Made by a program: the position numbers and the translations under genes. Below the pieces are notes generated by a model. It was not told the origin of the DNA and did not search any database. It was given only the letters and a program-made list of their open reading frames with translations. From contig NZ_FOHZ01000004.1 in the NCBI RefSeq assembly GCF_900111555.1, positions 71,342 to 135,341 on the forward strand: a stretch of DNA of 64,000 nt, in the 5' to 3' direction. Below are positions 1 through 10,014 of the stretch, piece by piece (positions within the stretch are counted from its first letter, which is position 1; each line of letters starts with the position of its first letter). This stretch comes from Marinobacter segnicrescens (GTDB lineage Bacteria; Pseudomonadota; Gammaproteobacteria; Pseudomonadales; Oleiphilaceae).

Positions 1-24
1 TCGCATCAGGACAAGGCATTTAAC

Positions 25-2397
25 ATGAAATTCAGTGAAAAGTGGCTGCGCGAGTGGGTCAACCCGGCTATTGGCACCCAGGAACTGATGGACCAGATCA
101 CCATGGCGGGTCTGGAAGTGGACGGTTTCGAGCCCGTAGCAGGGGAATTTACCGGGGTAATCGTTGGTGAAGTACGCTCTGTGGCACCGCACCCGGACGC
201 TGATAAGTTGCGGGTCTGCCAGGTAGCTGGTGGCGATGAGGTCGTACAGGTTGTCTGCGGCGCCCCTAACGTCCGGGAAGGCCTCAAGGTCCCGTTTGCG
301 GTTGTGGGCGCTGTATTGCCAGGAAATTTCCGGATCAAGGCGGCCAAGCTGCGTGGCCAGCCTTCCAATGGCATGCTTTGCTCCGAGTCTGAACTGGGCC
401 TGTCAGAGGACCATGGAGGGCTGATGGAGCTGCCTGCCGAGGCGCCAACAGGGCAGGACCTCTGTGACTACCTGGGCCTGAACGACATCACCATTGATGT
501 GGACCTGACCCCTAACCGGGCAGACTGCCTGTCCCTGCGCGGCCTGGCGCGGGAAGTGGGCGTACTGACCGGTGAGTCCGTCAACGAGCCAGAGCTGCAT
601 CCGGTGCCAGCCACCCATGACGAGAAACCACAGGTGACCGTCGAAGCACCGGCCGCCTGCCCCCGTTATCTGGGGCGGGTTATTCGCAACGTTGATCTCT
701 CCGTAGACACCCCCCTGTGGATGGTGGAAAAGTTGCGCCGCAGCGGCATCCGATCCATTGATCCGGCTGTGGACATTACCAACTACGTGATGCTGGAACT
801 GGGCCAGCCGCTGCATGCCTTTGACCGGGCCGAGATCGACGGCGGTATCGTGGTACGCATGGCCCACCAGGATGAGGAACTGGTGCTGCTGGATGGTCAG
901 ACCGTCAAGCTTACCTCCGACACCCTGGTTATTGCAGATCATCAAAAACCCCTCGCCATCGCCGGCGTGATGGGTGGAGAGCATTCCGGTGTCACTGAAA
1001 AGACCCGTGACCTGGTGCTGGAATCTGCCTGGTTTGAGCCGGTGGCCCTGGCCGGCAAGGCCCGTGAATATGGCCTGCATACCGACGCCTCCCATCGCTT
1101 CGAGCGGGGTGTTGATTATGAGCTGGCCCGTACCGCCATGGAACGGGCCACTGCCTTGCTGCTGGAAATCACCGGCGGCGAGCCTGGCGAGATTGTTGAC
1201 GTGGTCAGCGAGGCGCACCTGCCGGATGCTCCCAGGGTAACCCTGCGAGCTGAGCGTCTGGCCGGCGTACTGGGTATGACCATCGACGCGTCGCGGGTAG
1301 AAGACATCCTGACCCGTCTGGGTCTGGACATTATTGACCAGGCGGGGGACCGCTGGACCGTGCGGGTGCCCAGCTACCGTCCGGACATCAGTATCGAGGA
1401 AGATCTGATTGAGGAAGTTGGTCGCATCTACGGCTACAACAACCTGCCGGTGACCGAGCCGTTTGGTTCCCTGGCCATGCGCCCTCGGCAAGAGGCTGTT
1501 CGGCCGCTGTCAGCTGTGCGCGATTTCTTCGTGGCCAATGGCTACCAGGAGGCCATCACCTATAGCTTTGTTGATCCGAAGGTACAGGCGATCCTGGACC
1601 CGGCGCGTGACGGCATCGCCCTGGCAAACCCGATCTCGGCGGACCTGGCGGTAATGCGCACAACGCTATGGAGCGGGCTGGTAAAGACGCTGGAGTACAA
1701 CCAGAAGCGCCAGCAGCCCCGTATTCGCCTGTTCGAATCCGGTCTGAGGTTTGTGAAAGACGGCGAGCAGATCGACCAGCAGCCCATGCTCGCTGGCATT
1801 GTGACTGGCAACCAGCTGCCTGAGAATTGGGCAAACGGTCGCCGCCAGGCCGATTTCTTCGACGTGAAAGGGGAGCTGGAAGCCCTGTTCAGCCTGCTCG
1901 GGGTTGAGGTTCGTTTCACCGCTGGAGAGCACCCGGCCCTGCACCCCGGCCAGTGCGCGCAGCTATTCCTTGGGGATCAGCCAGTTGGCTGGTTGGGTGC
2001 CATGCATCCGCTGGTGCAGAAAAAACTGGATCTGGATGGCACGATCCTGATGTTTGAGCTATTCTTGAATCCTATCGTTTCCGGATATGTGCCTAATTTC
2101 AAAGAATTTTCAAAATACCCTGAAGTTCGCCGTGATTTGGCTATTATTATCGGAAATGAGATTGCGTTTGCAGACGTAGACCGGGTTGTCCGCAACAATG
2201 CCGGAGAGCGCCTGAACGCGCTGCGTGCGTTTGATGTCTATGAAGGCGAAAAGCTGGGTGAAGGCAAGCGAAGTCTGGCCCTGAGCCTCTTCTGGCAGCA
2301 TCCCGAGCGCACACTCAATGATGATGAAGTGCATGAGCTGTTCGACGGGGTCATCCAGGCCCTGCAGAGCGAGCTGGGAGCGACACTGAGGAGTTGA
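25..2397 (+). CDS. pheT: Phenylalanine--tRNA ligase beta subunit
   Basis: This is the beta subunit of the alpha2-beta2 cytosolic enzyme that charges tRNA-Phe. The 790-residue product has the usual family length. An EMAP/OB-type tRNA-binding domain lies at about residues 39-148, followed by B3/B4, a B5 domain at about 400-475 and a C-terminal ferredoxin-like anticodon-binding domain from about 697. The start is the ATG at 25 behind an AGGACAAGG-like ribosome site. pheS should lie just upstream, outside the window. ihfA follows two bases after the stop, the classical pheST-ihfA arrangement. Confidence 0.98.
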   Translation: MKFSEKWLREWVNPAIGTQELMDQITMAGLEVDGFEPVAGEFTGVIVGEVRSVAPHPDADKLRVCQVAGGDEVVQVVCGAPNVREGLKVPFAVVGAVLPGNFRIKAAKLRGQPSNGMLCSESELGLSEDHGGLMELPAEAPTGQDLCDYLGLNDITIDVDLTPNRADCLSLRGLAREVGVLTGESVNEPELHPVPATHDEKPQVTVEAPAACPRYLGRVIRNVDLSVDTPLWMVEKLRRSGIRSIDPAVDITNYVMLELGQPLHAFDRAEIDGGIVVRMAHQDEELVLLDGQTVKLTSDTLVIADHQKPLAIAGVMGGEHSGVTEKTRDLVLESAWFEPVALAGKAREYGLHTDASHRFERGVDYELARTAMERATALLLEITGGEPGEIVDVVSEAHLPDAPRVTLRAERLAGVLGMTIDASRVEDILTRLGLDIIDQAGDRWTVRVPSYRPDISIEEDLIEEVGRIYGYNNLPVTEPFGSLAMRPRQEAVRPLSAVRDFFVANGYQEAITYSFVDPKVQAILDPARDGIALANPISADLAVMRTTLWSGLVKTLEYNQKRQQPRIRLFESGLRFVKDGEQIDQQPMLAGIVTGNQLPENWANGRRQADFFDVKGELEALFSLLGVEVRFTAGEHPALHPGQCAQLFLGDQPVGWLGAMHPLVQKKLDLDGTILMFELFLNPIVSGYVPNFKEFSKYPEVRRDLAIIIGNEIAFADVDRVVRNNAGERLNALRAFDVYEGEKLGEGKRSLALSLFWQHPERTLNDDEVHELFDGVIQALQSELGATLRS

Positions 2398-2399
2398 TA

Positions 2400-2702
2400 A
2401 TGGCGGCTTTGACGAAAGCGGAAATGGCAGAAAGGCTGTACGAGGAACTGGGCCTGAACAAACGCGAAGCCAAGGAAATGGTCGAGGCTTTTTTCGACGA
2501 AATCAGAGACGCACTCAGCCATAACGAGCAGGTAAAGTTGTCAGGTTTTGGCAACTTTGACCTGCGGGACAAGAAGCAACGTCCGGGACGGAACCCGAAA
2601 ACGGGTGAGGAAATCCCCATCAGCGCACGCCGTGTGGTGACCTTCCGGCCAGGCCAGAAACTCAAGCAAAAAGTAGAGACCTATGCTGGAAGCCAGTCAT
2701 AA
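2400..2702 (+). CDS. ihfA: Integration host factor subunit alpha
   Basis: A 100-residue DNA-bending protein of the HU/IHF family that pairs with IhfB and helps recombination, replication and sigma-54 transcription. It shows the family beta-arm with the [12 protein letters not shown] motif and a C-terminal [11 protein letters not shown] stretch. The ATG at 2400 is preferred over the in-frame TTG at 2394 because it gives the normal N-terminus [10 protein letters not shown]. It sits two bases after pheT and overlaps the next gene by 20 bases. IHF is relevant here because several sigma-54-type promoters occur later in the window. Confidence 0.97.
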   Translation: MAALTKAEMAERLYEELGLNKREAKEMVEAFFDEIRDALSHNEQVKLSGFGNFDLRDKKQRPGRNPKTGEEIPISARRVVTFRPGQKLKQKVETYAGSQS

Positions 2703-3048
2703 CAACGAGCTGCCGGTTATTCCCGGCAAGCGCTACTTCACCATCGGTGAAGTGGCGGACCTGTGCCAGGTAAAGGCCCATGTGCTGCGGTACTGGGAGC
2801 AGGAGTTTCCTCAGTTATCGCCGGTCAAGCGCCGGGGTAACCGACGCTATTACCAGCGTGCCGACGTCATCACTATTCGGCAGATTCGCAGCCTGCTGTA
2901 TGACCAGGGCTATACCATTGGTGGTGCCAAGCAGAAGCTGAACGGTGAGGAAATCAAGGAAGATACCAGCCAGTACAGGCAGCTGATCCGTCAGATGATC
3001 ACTGAACTCGAAGATGTGCTGGATGTGCTGAACTCGCCGGTCCGTTAA
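2683..3048 (+). CDS. MerR-family transcriptional regulator
   Basis: A 121-residue protein with an N-terminal MerR winged helix-turn-helix (about residues 18-85: [32 protein letters not shown]) and a short C-terminal helix for dimerisation. It lacks the cysteine-rich C-terminal metal site of MerR/CueR types, so the effector is unknown. Regulators of this form sit directly after ihfA in many gammaproteobacteria. Its start lies inside ihfA, so translation is probably coupled. A strong terminator follows. Confidence 0.93.
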   Translation: MLEASHNNELPVIPGKRYFTIGEVADLCQVKAHVLRYWEQEFPQLSPVKRRGNRRYYQRADVITIRQIRSLLYDQGYTIGGAKQKLNGEEIKEDTSQYRQLIRQMITELEDVLDVLNSPVR

Positions 3049-3073
3049 TGCTGGATACGGATCAGTTAGCCAA

Positions 3074-3107
3074 AAAAAACCGGCCTGGGGTTCCAGGCCG
3101 GTTTTTT
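3074..3107. terminator. Bidirectional intrinsic terminator
   Basis: A 9-bp GC-rich stem (CCGGCCTGG/CCAGGCCGG) with a GGTT loop is flanked by six A and six T residues. It can end the pheT-ihfA-merR transcript on the plus strand and the CNNM gene transcript on the minus strand. Confidence 0.93.
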
Positions 3108-3172
3108 ATTGATGGAGCCTATGTAGCCACAAAGGCTGTTTGATTCTGTCAGATTGTTCGGTGAGCCGAGGG

Positions 3173-4192
3173 TTACTGACGGCGCTGACGAAGCTTGCGA
3201 CTCCAGCGTTGCTTGGCATACCGGCGCAGGTTGGAGACATTATCGGTCTCATCCATGATCTCGGTGCCCAGCAGGGTTTCCAGGATGTCTTCCAGTGTCA
3301 CTATACCCAGCCATGTGCCCAACTCGTCGTATACGATGGCCATGTGCTGACGTTCCCGGAGCATCTCGGAGAACAGGAATTCGATATTCGTGCTGGCTTT
3401 GACCCGTTTGATCGGCCGGATGTTATCCATCAGCGCAGCATCGGAGGCCAGGTTGATAACGTCAGCCTTATGGATATAGCCCAGCGCTTCCCCTTCTTCG
3501 TCCAGCACCGGAAAGCGCGAGAAGGGCGTTGTTCTGACCTTTTGCAGAAACTCGTCGAGCGTCGTCTCCGGTGAAATCACCTTGCACACGGTACGCGGTG
3601 TCATCACGGCACTGACTTTGATCTCGTGGAAGCGCAGCACGTTCTGGATAATTCGTCGCTCGTCCTCGTCCAGGGCTTGCTGGTCACGCCCGATTTCCGC
3701 CAGGGCGCTGATTTCTCCACGAATGTCGGTTTCGTCTTCGCCAGACGTCAGCCGGCGGGTGACCAGCTTGGACAGCCAGACAAAGGGGAGCAGGGCTTTT
3801 ACCAGGAACCCGAGAGTCGCCGGTAGTGCAGGGGCGATATTGCGCCAGTAGCGGGCACCAATGGTTTTGGGAATGATCTCGGACAGTATCAGGATCGCCA
3901 GTGTCATGGCTGCAGACGCAGCGCCCAGCCAGGCTTCGCCAAAAACCACGGCAACCTGGGCGCCGACGCCAGTGGCGCCGGCGGTATGGGCGATGGTGTT
4001 CAGGGTCAGGATGGCCGACAGGGGGTCATCGATTTCATCCTTGAGTTTGCGCAGCCGTTTGAAAAGCTCGGGCCTGTCCTTCCGAAGCGAGGCTATATAG
4101 CTTGGAGTAACTGACAGCAGTGACGCTTCAAGAATGGAACAGAGGAAGGAAAAACCGATGGAAATTACGGCAAACAGGATGAGAAGTGTCAT
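3173..4192 (-). CDS. CNNM/CBS-domain membrane protein (HlyC/CorC-like)
   Basis: A 339-residue inner-membrane protein. The N-terminal half is a DUF21/CNNM transmembrane domain (about residues 1-170) and the second half holds a CBS pair (about 195-315, starting near MTPRTVCKVIS), which in this family senses adenosine nucleotides and is linked to Mg2+/Co2+ transport. It stops soon after the second CBS motif and lacks the usual C-terminal CorC_HlyC domain, as shorter family members do. The start is the ATG at 4192; the open frame continues 51 codons upstream but the added sequence looks non-coding. Confidence 0.88.
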   Translation of the reverse strand: MTLLILFAVISIGFSFLCSILEASLLSVTPSYIASLRKDRPELFKRLRKLKDEIDDPLSAILTLNTIAHTAGATGVGAQVAVVFGEAWLGAASAAMTLAILILSEIIPKTIGARYWRNIAPALPATLGFLVKALLPFVWLSKLVTRRLTSGEDETDIRGEISALAEIGRDQQALDEDERRIIQNVLRFHEIKVSAVMTPRTVCKVISPETTLDEFLQKVRTTPFSRFPVLDEEGEALGYIHKADVINLASDAALMDNIRPIKRVKASTNIEFLFSEMLRERQHMAIVYDELGTWLGIVTLEDILETLLGTEIMDETDNVSNLRRYAKQRWSRKLRQRRQ

Positions 4193-4331
4193 GGGGTCCC
4201 GAGTTGGATGAATACTTCCGGATGTTATCGCGGCCGGTTGAACTTGTGAAGCGTCCGGATTACCGGTCGCCGGGAGAAATGGAAACAAAAACGGTATAGT
4301 GCAGAAAAGTCTTTTGCCGGGAAGGATATCC

Positions 4332-5111
4332 ATGCTGTTTGCCATATTACTGGGTGCTGCGATTGGTTACGCGTTTGGTCGTTTGCCGGGCCTGATCATC
4401 GGTGGCGCCGTGGGAGCGTTTCTTTTCAAACGCCTGAAAAAGAAAGTCGTTGGCCGACTCCAGGACATGCAGAGTGGGTTTGTGGAATCGGTCTTCGCCG
4501 TCATGGGCGCTGTGAGCAAGGCCGACGGGGTGGTTACCCGCGATGAGATCCGCATGGCGGAGACCATGTTTGATCGCTTTCACCTGAATGCCAGCCAGCG
4601 GGAGACCGCCAAGGCCGCCTTCAATCGGGGCAAGGCCGGGGATTTTGACCTGGACGCGGAGCTGCAACGTTTCCGGCGGGTCTGTGCCGGCCAGTCAGCC
4701 CTGCTGCAGATGTTCCTGCAGGTGCAGGTGTCAGCGGTAGCCGCCGATGGTGAGGTGCACCCCGCCGAACACGAGATGCTGGTGCGCATTGCCCGGGGGC
4801 TGGGCCTGCCAGAGAGCCTGGTGGAGCAACTGGAGGCCACGCTGCGAAGCGCCAAGGCGGGTGCGTCGGGCGCTTCGAGATACTCCACCGGCCAGCAGAT
4901 TGACGATGCCTACAAGACCCTCGGGGTGAGTCCGTCAGCCAGTGATGCTGAACTCAAACGGGCTTATCGCAAGCTGATGAGCGAAAACCATCCGGACAAA
5001 CTGGCCGGCCGGGGCCTGCCAGAGAGCATGCGGGAGATGGCTGAAGAGCGCACCCGGGAAATCAGCCATGCCTACGATGTGGTCAAGGAAGCCCGCAAAA
5101 AGAGTGCCTGA
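4332..5111 (+). CDS. djlA: DjlA-like membrane co-chaperone (TerB and DnaJ domains)
   Basis: A 259-residue protein with one N-terminal membrane segment containing glycine-rich helices (about 1-35), a TerB-like helical domain (about 45-160) and a C-terminal J-domain (about 190-259) with the HPD motif in ENHPDKLAG that stimulates DnaK. This is the DjlA layout, although it has no large linker. The start at 4332 follows an AAGGAT ribosome site; an ATG at 4299 in the same frame would extend it by 11 residues and is less likely. Confidence 0.9.
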   Translation: MLFAILLGAAIGYAFGRLPGLIIGGAVGAFLFKRLKKKVVGRLQDMQSGFVESVFAVMGAVSKADGVVTRDEIRMAETMFDRFHLNASQRETAKAAFNRGKAGDFDLDAELQRFRRVCAGQSALLQMFLQVQVSAVAADGEVHPAEHEMLVRIARGLGLPESLVEQLEATLRSAKAGASGASRYSTGQQIDDAYKTLGVSPSASDAELKRAYRKLMSENHPDKLAGRGLPESMREMAEERTREISHAYDVVKEARKKSA

Positions 5112-5176
5112 GTGCCGGGTCCAACTGATTTGCATTGAAACCGGGTGTAAAAGTGTATTACTTATTGACCGTCTAA

Positions 5177-5195
5177 TAGTGATCCTCTAGCTTGA
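5177..5195 (+). promoter_or_regulatory. Promoter block shared with the second TAXI gene
   Basis: The 19 bases TAGTGATCCTCTAGCTTGA match TAGTGATACTCTAGCCTGA at 6557-6575 at 17 of 19 positions, and both sit 68-75 bases upstream of a TAXI receptor start. This suggests a duplicated promoter. The palindrome that follows the second copy is absent here. Confidence 0.55.
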
Positions 5196-5263
5196 TGAGG
5201 GTGGGAGGTTTGCCAACACGCCGTCCCCGCCTCGATACAAGAAAAATCATTAGCGGAGATCCT

Positions 5264-6460
5264 ATGAAAATGTCACCAAGAGCCCCCCGTTCATTGCTTT
5301 CCCTTGCCTGCGCCATGGCTATCGGCGTTTCGGTGGGTGTGGCCAAGGCCGAAGAGTATGACCTGCCCCGGTTGCTGGTGATCGGAACGCCGGGCACCTC
5401 CAGCGGCAGCTTTGCTTCCACCAATGGCTGGGCCCCGATCCTCAAGGAACAGCTGGGGACCAACTCCCGCGTTGTGCCGGAGGACAGCGAACCCCAACGC
5501 TACAGGCGGCTGACCGAACGGCGCGACATCAACATGAGTTCCGTGTCCTCAGCGGAAATGCGCTTCCAGGTTGAGGGTATCGGTGCCTATGCCGGCATGG
5601 AGCCGGTCCCGCAACGTATGCTCTGGCACCACAACGATACCCCCTGGGGATTCGTGGTTTCCGGCGATTCCGACATTGAAACCATGGATGACCTGAAAAA
5701 AGGCGGAGTGCGGGTCGCCCAGGGCGCGTTTTCGCCCCCCATGACGACGGCGGTCCAGCAAGCCTTGCCGGCCTACCTTGGCATGACGGAGGAGGAGGCC
5801 AGTGAAAAACTGGAGTTTGTTCCCGCCAGCAGTTATGTGGAGAACTGCCGGTCCGTAGTAGAAGGTAAGGCGGATGTGGCTTATTGCGCCACCATCAGCT
5901 CGGTTCTCTCGGAAATGGAGGGGGCACCCGGTGGCATTCGTTGGCTGAACATGGATATCGATAACAAGGAGGCTTGGGCGGGCTTCCTGGAACACCGGCC
6001 GATGGTTGTGCCTACCACGATCACCATGGGCGTCAGCACCGCCAAGGGGGTTGATGGCCTGGCGTCCAACTTCGTCTATGCGGTGCCGGCCGATGTGGAT
6101 GACGCCTTCGCCTATAGCCTGGCAAAGTGGTTCCATCAAAGCTTTGACGACTACAAGGGCACGCACCCACTTGCAACACGCATGGATGTGGACATCTTCC
6201 GGGACTATCTTGACCGCTCACCGATCCCGGTTCATGAAGGCACGGTTCGCTACCTGAAAGAAATTGATGTGTGGACAGAGGAAGACGACGCCTGGAACAA
6301 CGAGGCCATTAAAAAGATGGATGCCTGGATAGAAGCCCGCAAGGCTGCTCTCGCAGAGGCCAGGGAGCAAGGCGTGGAGATCAGCCATAATAACGAGGAC
6401 TTTATGGCGATTTACCGCAAACACACCGAAGGCCTGGAAGGTTTCCGTTCACGACTCTGA
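5264..6460 (+). CDS. TRAP transporter TAXI-family solute receptor, copy 1
   Basis: A 398-residue periplasmic binding protein with a Sec signal peptide (cleavage probably after VGVAKA, near residue 30). The mature part begins with the TAXI-type segment RLLVIGTPGTSSGSFAST and includes conserved runs such as HHNDTPWGFVVSG and ENCRSVVEGKADVAYCA. TAXI receptors deliver ligands to DctQM-like fused permeases. The start at 5264 follows GCGGAGATCCT. Two close paralogues lie at 6650 and 10917. The ligand is unknown. Confidence 0.9.
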   Translation: MKMSPRAPRSLLSLACAMAIGVSVGVAKAEEYDLPRLLVIGTPGTSSGSFASTNGWAPILKEQLGTNSRVVPEDSEPQRYRRLTERRDINMSSVSSAEMRFQVEGIGAYAGMEPVPQRMLWHHNDTPWGFVVSGDSDIETMDDLKKGGVRVAQGAFSPPMTTAVQQALPAYLGMTEEEASEKLEFVPASSYVENCRSVVEGKADVAYCATISSVLSEMEGAPGGIRWLNMDIDNKEAWAGFLEHRPMVVPTTITMGVSTAKGVDGLASNFVYAVPADVDDAFAYSLAKWFHQSFDDYKGTHPLATRMDVDIFRDYLDRSPIPVHEGTVRYLKEIDVWTEEDDAWNNEAIKKMDAWIEARKAALAEAREQGVEISHNNEDFMAIYRKHTEGLEGFRSRL

Positions 6461-6476
6461 TTCCGGTTCTGTCCTG

Positions 6477-6516
6477 AAAAGCCGTTGGCGCTGGACAAGC
6501 GCCAGCGGCTTTTTCG
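6477..6516 (+). terminator. Intrinsic terminator after TAXI copy 1
   Basis: A 12-bp stem (GCCGTTGGCGCT/AGCGCCAGCGGC, one G-U pair) with a 5-base loop, followed by TTTTTCG. It separates the first receptor gene from the second. Confidence 0.9.
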
Positions 6517-6570
6517 TTTAAGAGCATCCGCTCGCAGGATTTATTCGTCCGATCCTTAGTGATACTCTAG

Positions 6571-6586
6571 CCTGACACTTGTCAGG
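6571..6586. promoter_or_regulatory. Probable TetR operator upstream of TAXI copy 2
   Basis: A perfect inverted repeat, CCTGACA-CT-TGTCAGG, 64 bases before the gene start. The same CTGACA-N2-TGTCAG core occurs at the start of the tetR gene (10725-10738) and upstream of TAXI copy 3 (10837-10850). I infer binding by the TetR protein encoded at 10015-10710. Confidence 0.8.
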
Positions 6587-6649
6587 ATTTGGCTCGCCTG
6601 TTGTTATCGCAGGATAACAACGTGTAATAACTATCAATGAGGTTGGTTA

Positions 6650-7843
6650 ATGACGAATTTTTCCCCCGCTCGTTCCTTGCTTTCCGTGGCTGCGGCCGTC
6701 TCACTTAGCGTGTCCGCTACGGTGGCCCAGGCTGAGGACTATGACCTGCCACGGCTGCTGGTTATCGGCACCCCTGGCACTTCCAGTGGCAGCTTCGCTT
6801 CCACCAATGGCTGGGCCCCGGTACTGAAAGACCAGACCGGCTCCAATGCCCGGATCGTTCCGGAAGACAGCGAAGCCCAGCGTTATCGCCGCCTGACCGA
6901 CCGTCGCGATATCAACATCAGTTCTGTGGCTTCTGCTGAGATCCGTTCCCAGACTGAGGGTGTTGGCGCCTATGCCGGTATCAAGCCCGTTGCCCAGCGG
7001 GTGATCTGGCACCATAACGATACGCCCTGGGGCTTCGTGGTATCCGGTGAGTCTGACCTGGAGTCCATGGAAGACCTCAAGCGGGACGGTATCCGGGTAG
7101 CCGTGGGTGCCTTTTCCCCACCCATGATCACCGCCGCCCGCAAGGCGCTGCCAGCCTACCTGGGCCTGTCCGAGGAAGAAGCGGAAGAAATGATCACCTT
7201 TGTGCCGGCCAGCAGCTACGTGGAGAACTGCCGTTCCGTCGTTGAAGGTAAGGCAGACGTGGCCTACTGCGCTACTGTCAGCTCGGTGCTTGCAGAAATG
7301 GAAGGCGCTCCCGGTGGCATCCGCTGGCTGGATATGGACCAGAGCAACACGGAAGCATGGGATGCCTATCTTGCCCATCGCCCGATGACCGTGCCGGTCA
7401 CCATCAATATGGGTGTCAGCACTGCGAAGGGTGTGGGTGGTCTCACCTCCAACTTCCTGTACGCGGTACCGGCGGACGCCGATGATGAGTTTGCCTATGA
7501 CATGGCGAAGTGGTTCCACAAGGCCTACGACGACTACAAGGGCTCGCATCCGCTTTCCAGTCGTATGTCCATGGAAGTATTCCGGGACTACCTGGACACC
7601 TCACCGCTGCCGGTCCACGAGGGTACGGTTCGTTACCTGAAGGAAATCGGCGAATGGACCGAAGAGGACGACGCCTGGAACCAGGCGGCTATCGAGAAGA
7701 TGGACGCGTGGATCGAAGCCCGCGCAGCAGCCATGGCAGAGGCCCGGGACAAGCGCATCGCCCCGGACCAGAACAATGAGGAATACATGGCCATCTTCAG
7801 GAAGCACACAGAGGGCCTGGAAGGCTTCCGCACACGCCTTTAA
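6650..7843 (+). CDS. TRAP transporter TAXI-family solute receptor, copy 2
   Basis: A 397-residue periplasmic receptor very similar to copy 1 along its full length, with a signal peptide ending near VAQA (residue about 26). It shares RLLVIGTPGTSSGSFAST, HHNDTPWGFVVSG and PASSYVENCRSVVEGK. It is directly followed by the fused permease, so it is the most likely cognate receptor. Its promoter carries a TetR-type operator, unlike that of copy 1. The ligand is unknown. Confidence 0.92.
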   Translation: MTNFSPARSLLSVAAAVSLSVSATVAQAEDYDLPRLLVIGTPGTSSGSFASTNGWAPVLKDQTGSNARIVPEDSEAQRYRRLTDRRDINISSVASAEIRSQTEGVGAYAGIKPVAQRVIWHHNDTPWGFVVSGESDLESMEDLKRDGIRVAVGAFSPPMITAARKALPAYLGLSEEEAEEMITFVPASSYVENCRSVVEGKADVAYCATVSSVLAEMEGAPGGIRWLDMDQSNTEAWDAYLAHRPMTVPVTINMGVSTAKGVGGLTSNFLYAVPADADDEFAYDMAKWFHKAYDDYKGSHPLSSRMSMEVFRDYLDTSPLPVHEGTVRYLKEIGEWTEEDDAWNQAAIEKMDAWIEARAAAMAEARDKRIAPDQNNEEYMAIFRKHTEGLEGFRTRL

Positions 7844-7857
7844 CCAGGCTGGTAGGA

Positions 7858-7887
7858 ACCAGGGCGGATTATGGTTGCCGCCCTGGT
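7858..7887 (+). other. Hairpin between receptor and permease genes
   Basis: A perfect 10-bp stem (ACCAGGGCGG/CCGCCCTGGT) with a 10-base loop and no T-tract. In transport operons such a hairpin can protect the upstream receptor mRNA or attenuate read-through into the permease gene; that role is inferred. Confidence 0.6.
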
Positions 7888-7935
7888 CCACCTCTGCGAC
7901 TATCTCCTCACAATTAACACAAGAAACCGACTCCT

Positions 7936-9873
7936 ATGACTCAATCGACATCGCCGGAACAGGCCCCTGCGGCCCTTCCGGAAGCCGAGCCGGAAGTTAC
8001 GCGGCTTGGCCATCTGTTTTCATGGCAGAGTATTACCTTTGTCGTGCTCAGCATTCTCGGACTGCTGGGTGGTCTGGCCTATATTTTCGGCTTCACCTGG
8101 GACGGTCAGCGCCTGCTTGAGGGCGAGTACTACTGGGTGTTCATCGGGTTGTTCTCGGCTGCTGCCTTCATTGCCCTGCCGGCCCGTAGAGGCCAGACGA
8201 AGGTACCTTTCTATGACGTGATTGCTGCGATCGTGGTCATCGCCGTCAGTTTCTACTTTGCCACCAACGCCTGGGACATGGTGCAGGCCGGGTGGAGCAA
8301 CCTCTACCTTGGGGTAGTGGTCTGGCTGCTGATGATGGAGCTGGCACGTCGTAGTGGGGGCATTCCGTTCCTGCTGGTGGTCGTGCTGTTGGGCCTGTAT
8401 CCGTTGGTCGCCGATTATTTCCCCGGCCTGCTGATGGGTATTCCCTACCAGTTTGAATACATGATCGAAGCCCACGTTTTCCGGGCGGAAGGCATGATGG
8501 GCATTACCACCAAGATCGTGGCTGAAATCATCCTGGGCTTCCTGGTGTTCGCCGGGGTGCTGCTGGCCACGGGTGCGGGTGGTTTCTTCATTGACCTGGC
8601 CAACGCCAGTTTCGGTCGCTACCGGGGTGGTCCGGCCAAGGTGGCGGTGGTTGCGAGTGGCTTTATGGGCAGCCTGTCCGGCTCTGTGTTCTCCAACATT
8701 GCCGGTACCGGTTCCATCACCATCCCGACCATGAAGAGGGTGGGCTATCCGAACCATTACGCGGGTGCGATCGAAGCCTGTGCCTCCATGGGTGGGGCGG
8801 TCATGCCGCCGGTTATGGGTGCCATTGCCTTTGTTATGGCGATAACCATTGGCGTCGACTACGCCACCATCATGATCGCGGCCATCCTGCCGTCACTGCT
8901 GTTCTACTTCGGCCTGCTGTTGCAGGTGGATGCCTACGCGGCGCGCACCGGCATGAAGGGCTTGCCGAAAGAGCAACTTCCTTCGGCCCGCAGCGTCCTG
9001 AAGCGGGGCTGGCCGTATCTTTCGGTGATGGTCTTCCTGATCTGGGGCCTGCTGTACATGCGGTGGGAATATTACACCCCGTGGTACGCCTGTCTGCTAA
9101 TGGTTGGCCTGTCCTTCCTGCAGAAAGACACCCGGCTGACTCCGCGGCGCATGTTTGACGCCCTCCGGCAAATCGGTGTGCTGGTCACCCAGACCGCTGC
9201 CATCATTTTGCCGATCGCGTTTGTAGTGAGCGCCCTGACCATCACCGGTGTGACCGGGTCGGTGACGTCAGGCCTGGTGAGCCTGGGTGGCGATAACCTT
9301 TACCTGATCCTGCTGTTCGGTGTACTGGCGTGTTTCATCATGGGTATGGCGGGACTGGCCATCGTGGCCTATATCTTCCTGGCGGTCACCCTGGCGCCGG
9401 CGATTATCGAGGTGGGTGGTCTGAATACCATCGCAGTACACTTCTTTATCGTCTACTACGCCATGCTGTCGGCTATTACACCGCCGGTCGGTGCGGCGGC
9501 GTTCCTGGCCGGCACGATTGCAGGTGCACCGCCCATGCGGACGTCGGTAACGGCCATGCGGCTGGGTGTGGTGATCTACTTCATCCCGCTGTTCTTCCTG
9601 TTCCAGCCGGCACTGGTGCTGCAGGGTGACCTGACGCCGCTGGTTTACGTGCTGCCGTCCATCGTGGTGGGTATAATGATGATTTCCGGCGGCCTGGAGG
9701 GGTGGATGCTCGGCGCTGGCAAGGTGCCGCACCTGTTGCGACTGCCATTGCTGGCGGTGGGCTTTGCCTTCAGCTTCCCGGGTTTCTGGACAACTATCAT
9801 CAGCGGGGCACTGGCCGTGTTGCTGATTGGTTGGGTCTGGAAAGAAAACCGGGCCAATCCGTTACTGAACTGA
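7936..9873 (+). CDS. TRAP transporter fused permease (4TM/12TM, TAXI type)
   Basis: A 645-residue multi-pass inner-membrane protein in which the small DctQ-like part (about residues 25-150) and the large DctM-like part (about 165-640) are joined, as is typical for TAXI systems. The DctM part shows GSLSGSVFSNIAGTGSITIP and EACASMGGAVMPPVMGAIAF. It would drive Na+- or H+-coupled uptake of the ligand bound by the neighbouring receptors. No strong ribosome site precedes the ATG at 7936, so translation may depend on coupling or weak initiation. Confidence 0.95.
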   Translation: MTQSTSPEQAPAALPEAEPEVTRLGHLFSWQSITFVVLSILGLLGGLAYIFGFTWDGQRLLEGEYYWVFIGLFSAAAFIALPARRGQTKVPFYDVIAAIVVIAVSFYFATNAWDMVQAGWSNLYLGVVVWLLMMELARRSGGIPFLLVVVLLGLYPLVADYFPGLLMGIPYQFEYMIEAHVFRAEGMMGITTKIVAEIILGFLVFAGVLLATGAGGFFIDLANASFGRYRGGPAKVAVVASGFMGSLSGSVFSNIAGTGSITIPTMKRVGYPNHYAGAIEACASMGGAVMPPVMGAIAFVMAITIGVDYATIMIAAILPSLLFYFGLLLQVDAYAARTGMKGLPKEQLPSARSVLKRGWPYLSVMVFLIWGLLYMRWEYYTPWYACLLMVGLSFLQKDTRLTPRRMFDALRQIGVLVTQTAAIILPIAFVVSALTITGVTGSVTSGLVSLGGDNLYLILLFGVLACFIMGMAGLAIVAYIFLAVTLAPAIIEVGGLNTIAVHFFIVYYAMLSAITPPVGAAAFLAGTIAGAPPMRTSVTAMRLGVVIYFIPLFFLFQPALVLQGDLTPLVYVLPSIVVGIMMISGGLEGWMLGAGKVPHLLRLPLLAVGFAFSFPGFWTTIISGALAVLLIGWVWKENRANPLLN

Positions 9874-9882
9874 CCGACACCG

Positions 9883-9914
9883 GACACCGGTGCGCCTGCT
9901 GGCGTGCCGGTGTC
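9883..9914 (+). terminator. Hairpin terminator after TRAP permease
   Basis: A 14-bp stem (GACACCGGTGCGCC/GGCGTGCCGGTGTC, with two wobble pairs) and a TGCT loop, followed by a pyrimidine-rich run. It lies between the permease and the convergent tetR gene. Confidence 0.65.
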
Positions 9915-10014
9915 TCCCTCTTCTAAAGACTCTCAACGCCCGCTAGTTCCCCACTTCTGTCAGAAGCAGCGCTGTGACCAGCCGAGCAGATCAGTCTTGT
10001 TCAGGCCGGGATTC

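Noticed and set aside
403..1491. 362-codon open frame on the minus strand
   Set aside because: Antisense to pheT, without motifs.
3049..3172. Possible tRNA gene after the merR gene
   Set aside because: Some relatives have a tRNA gene near this place, but here the gap contains only the terminator; no cloverleaf could be drawn.
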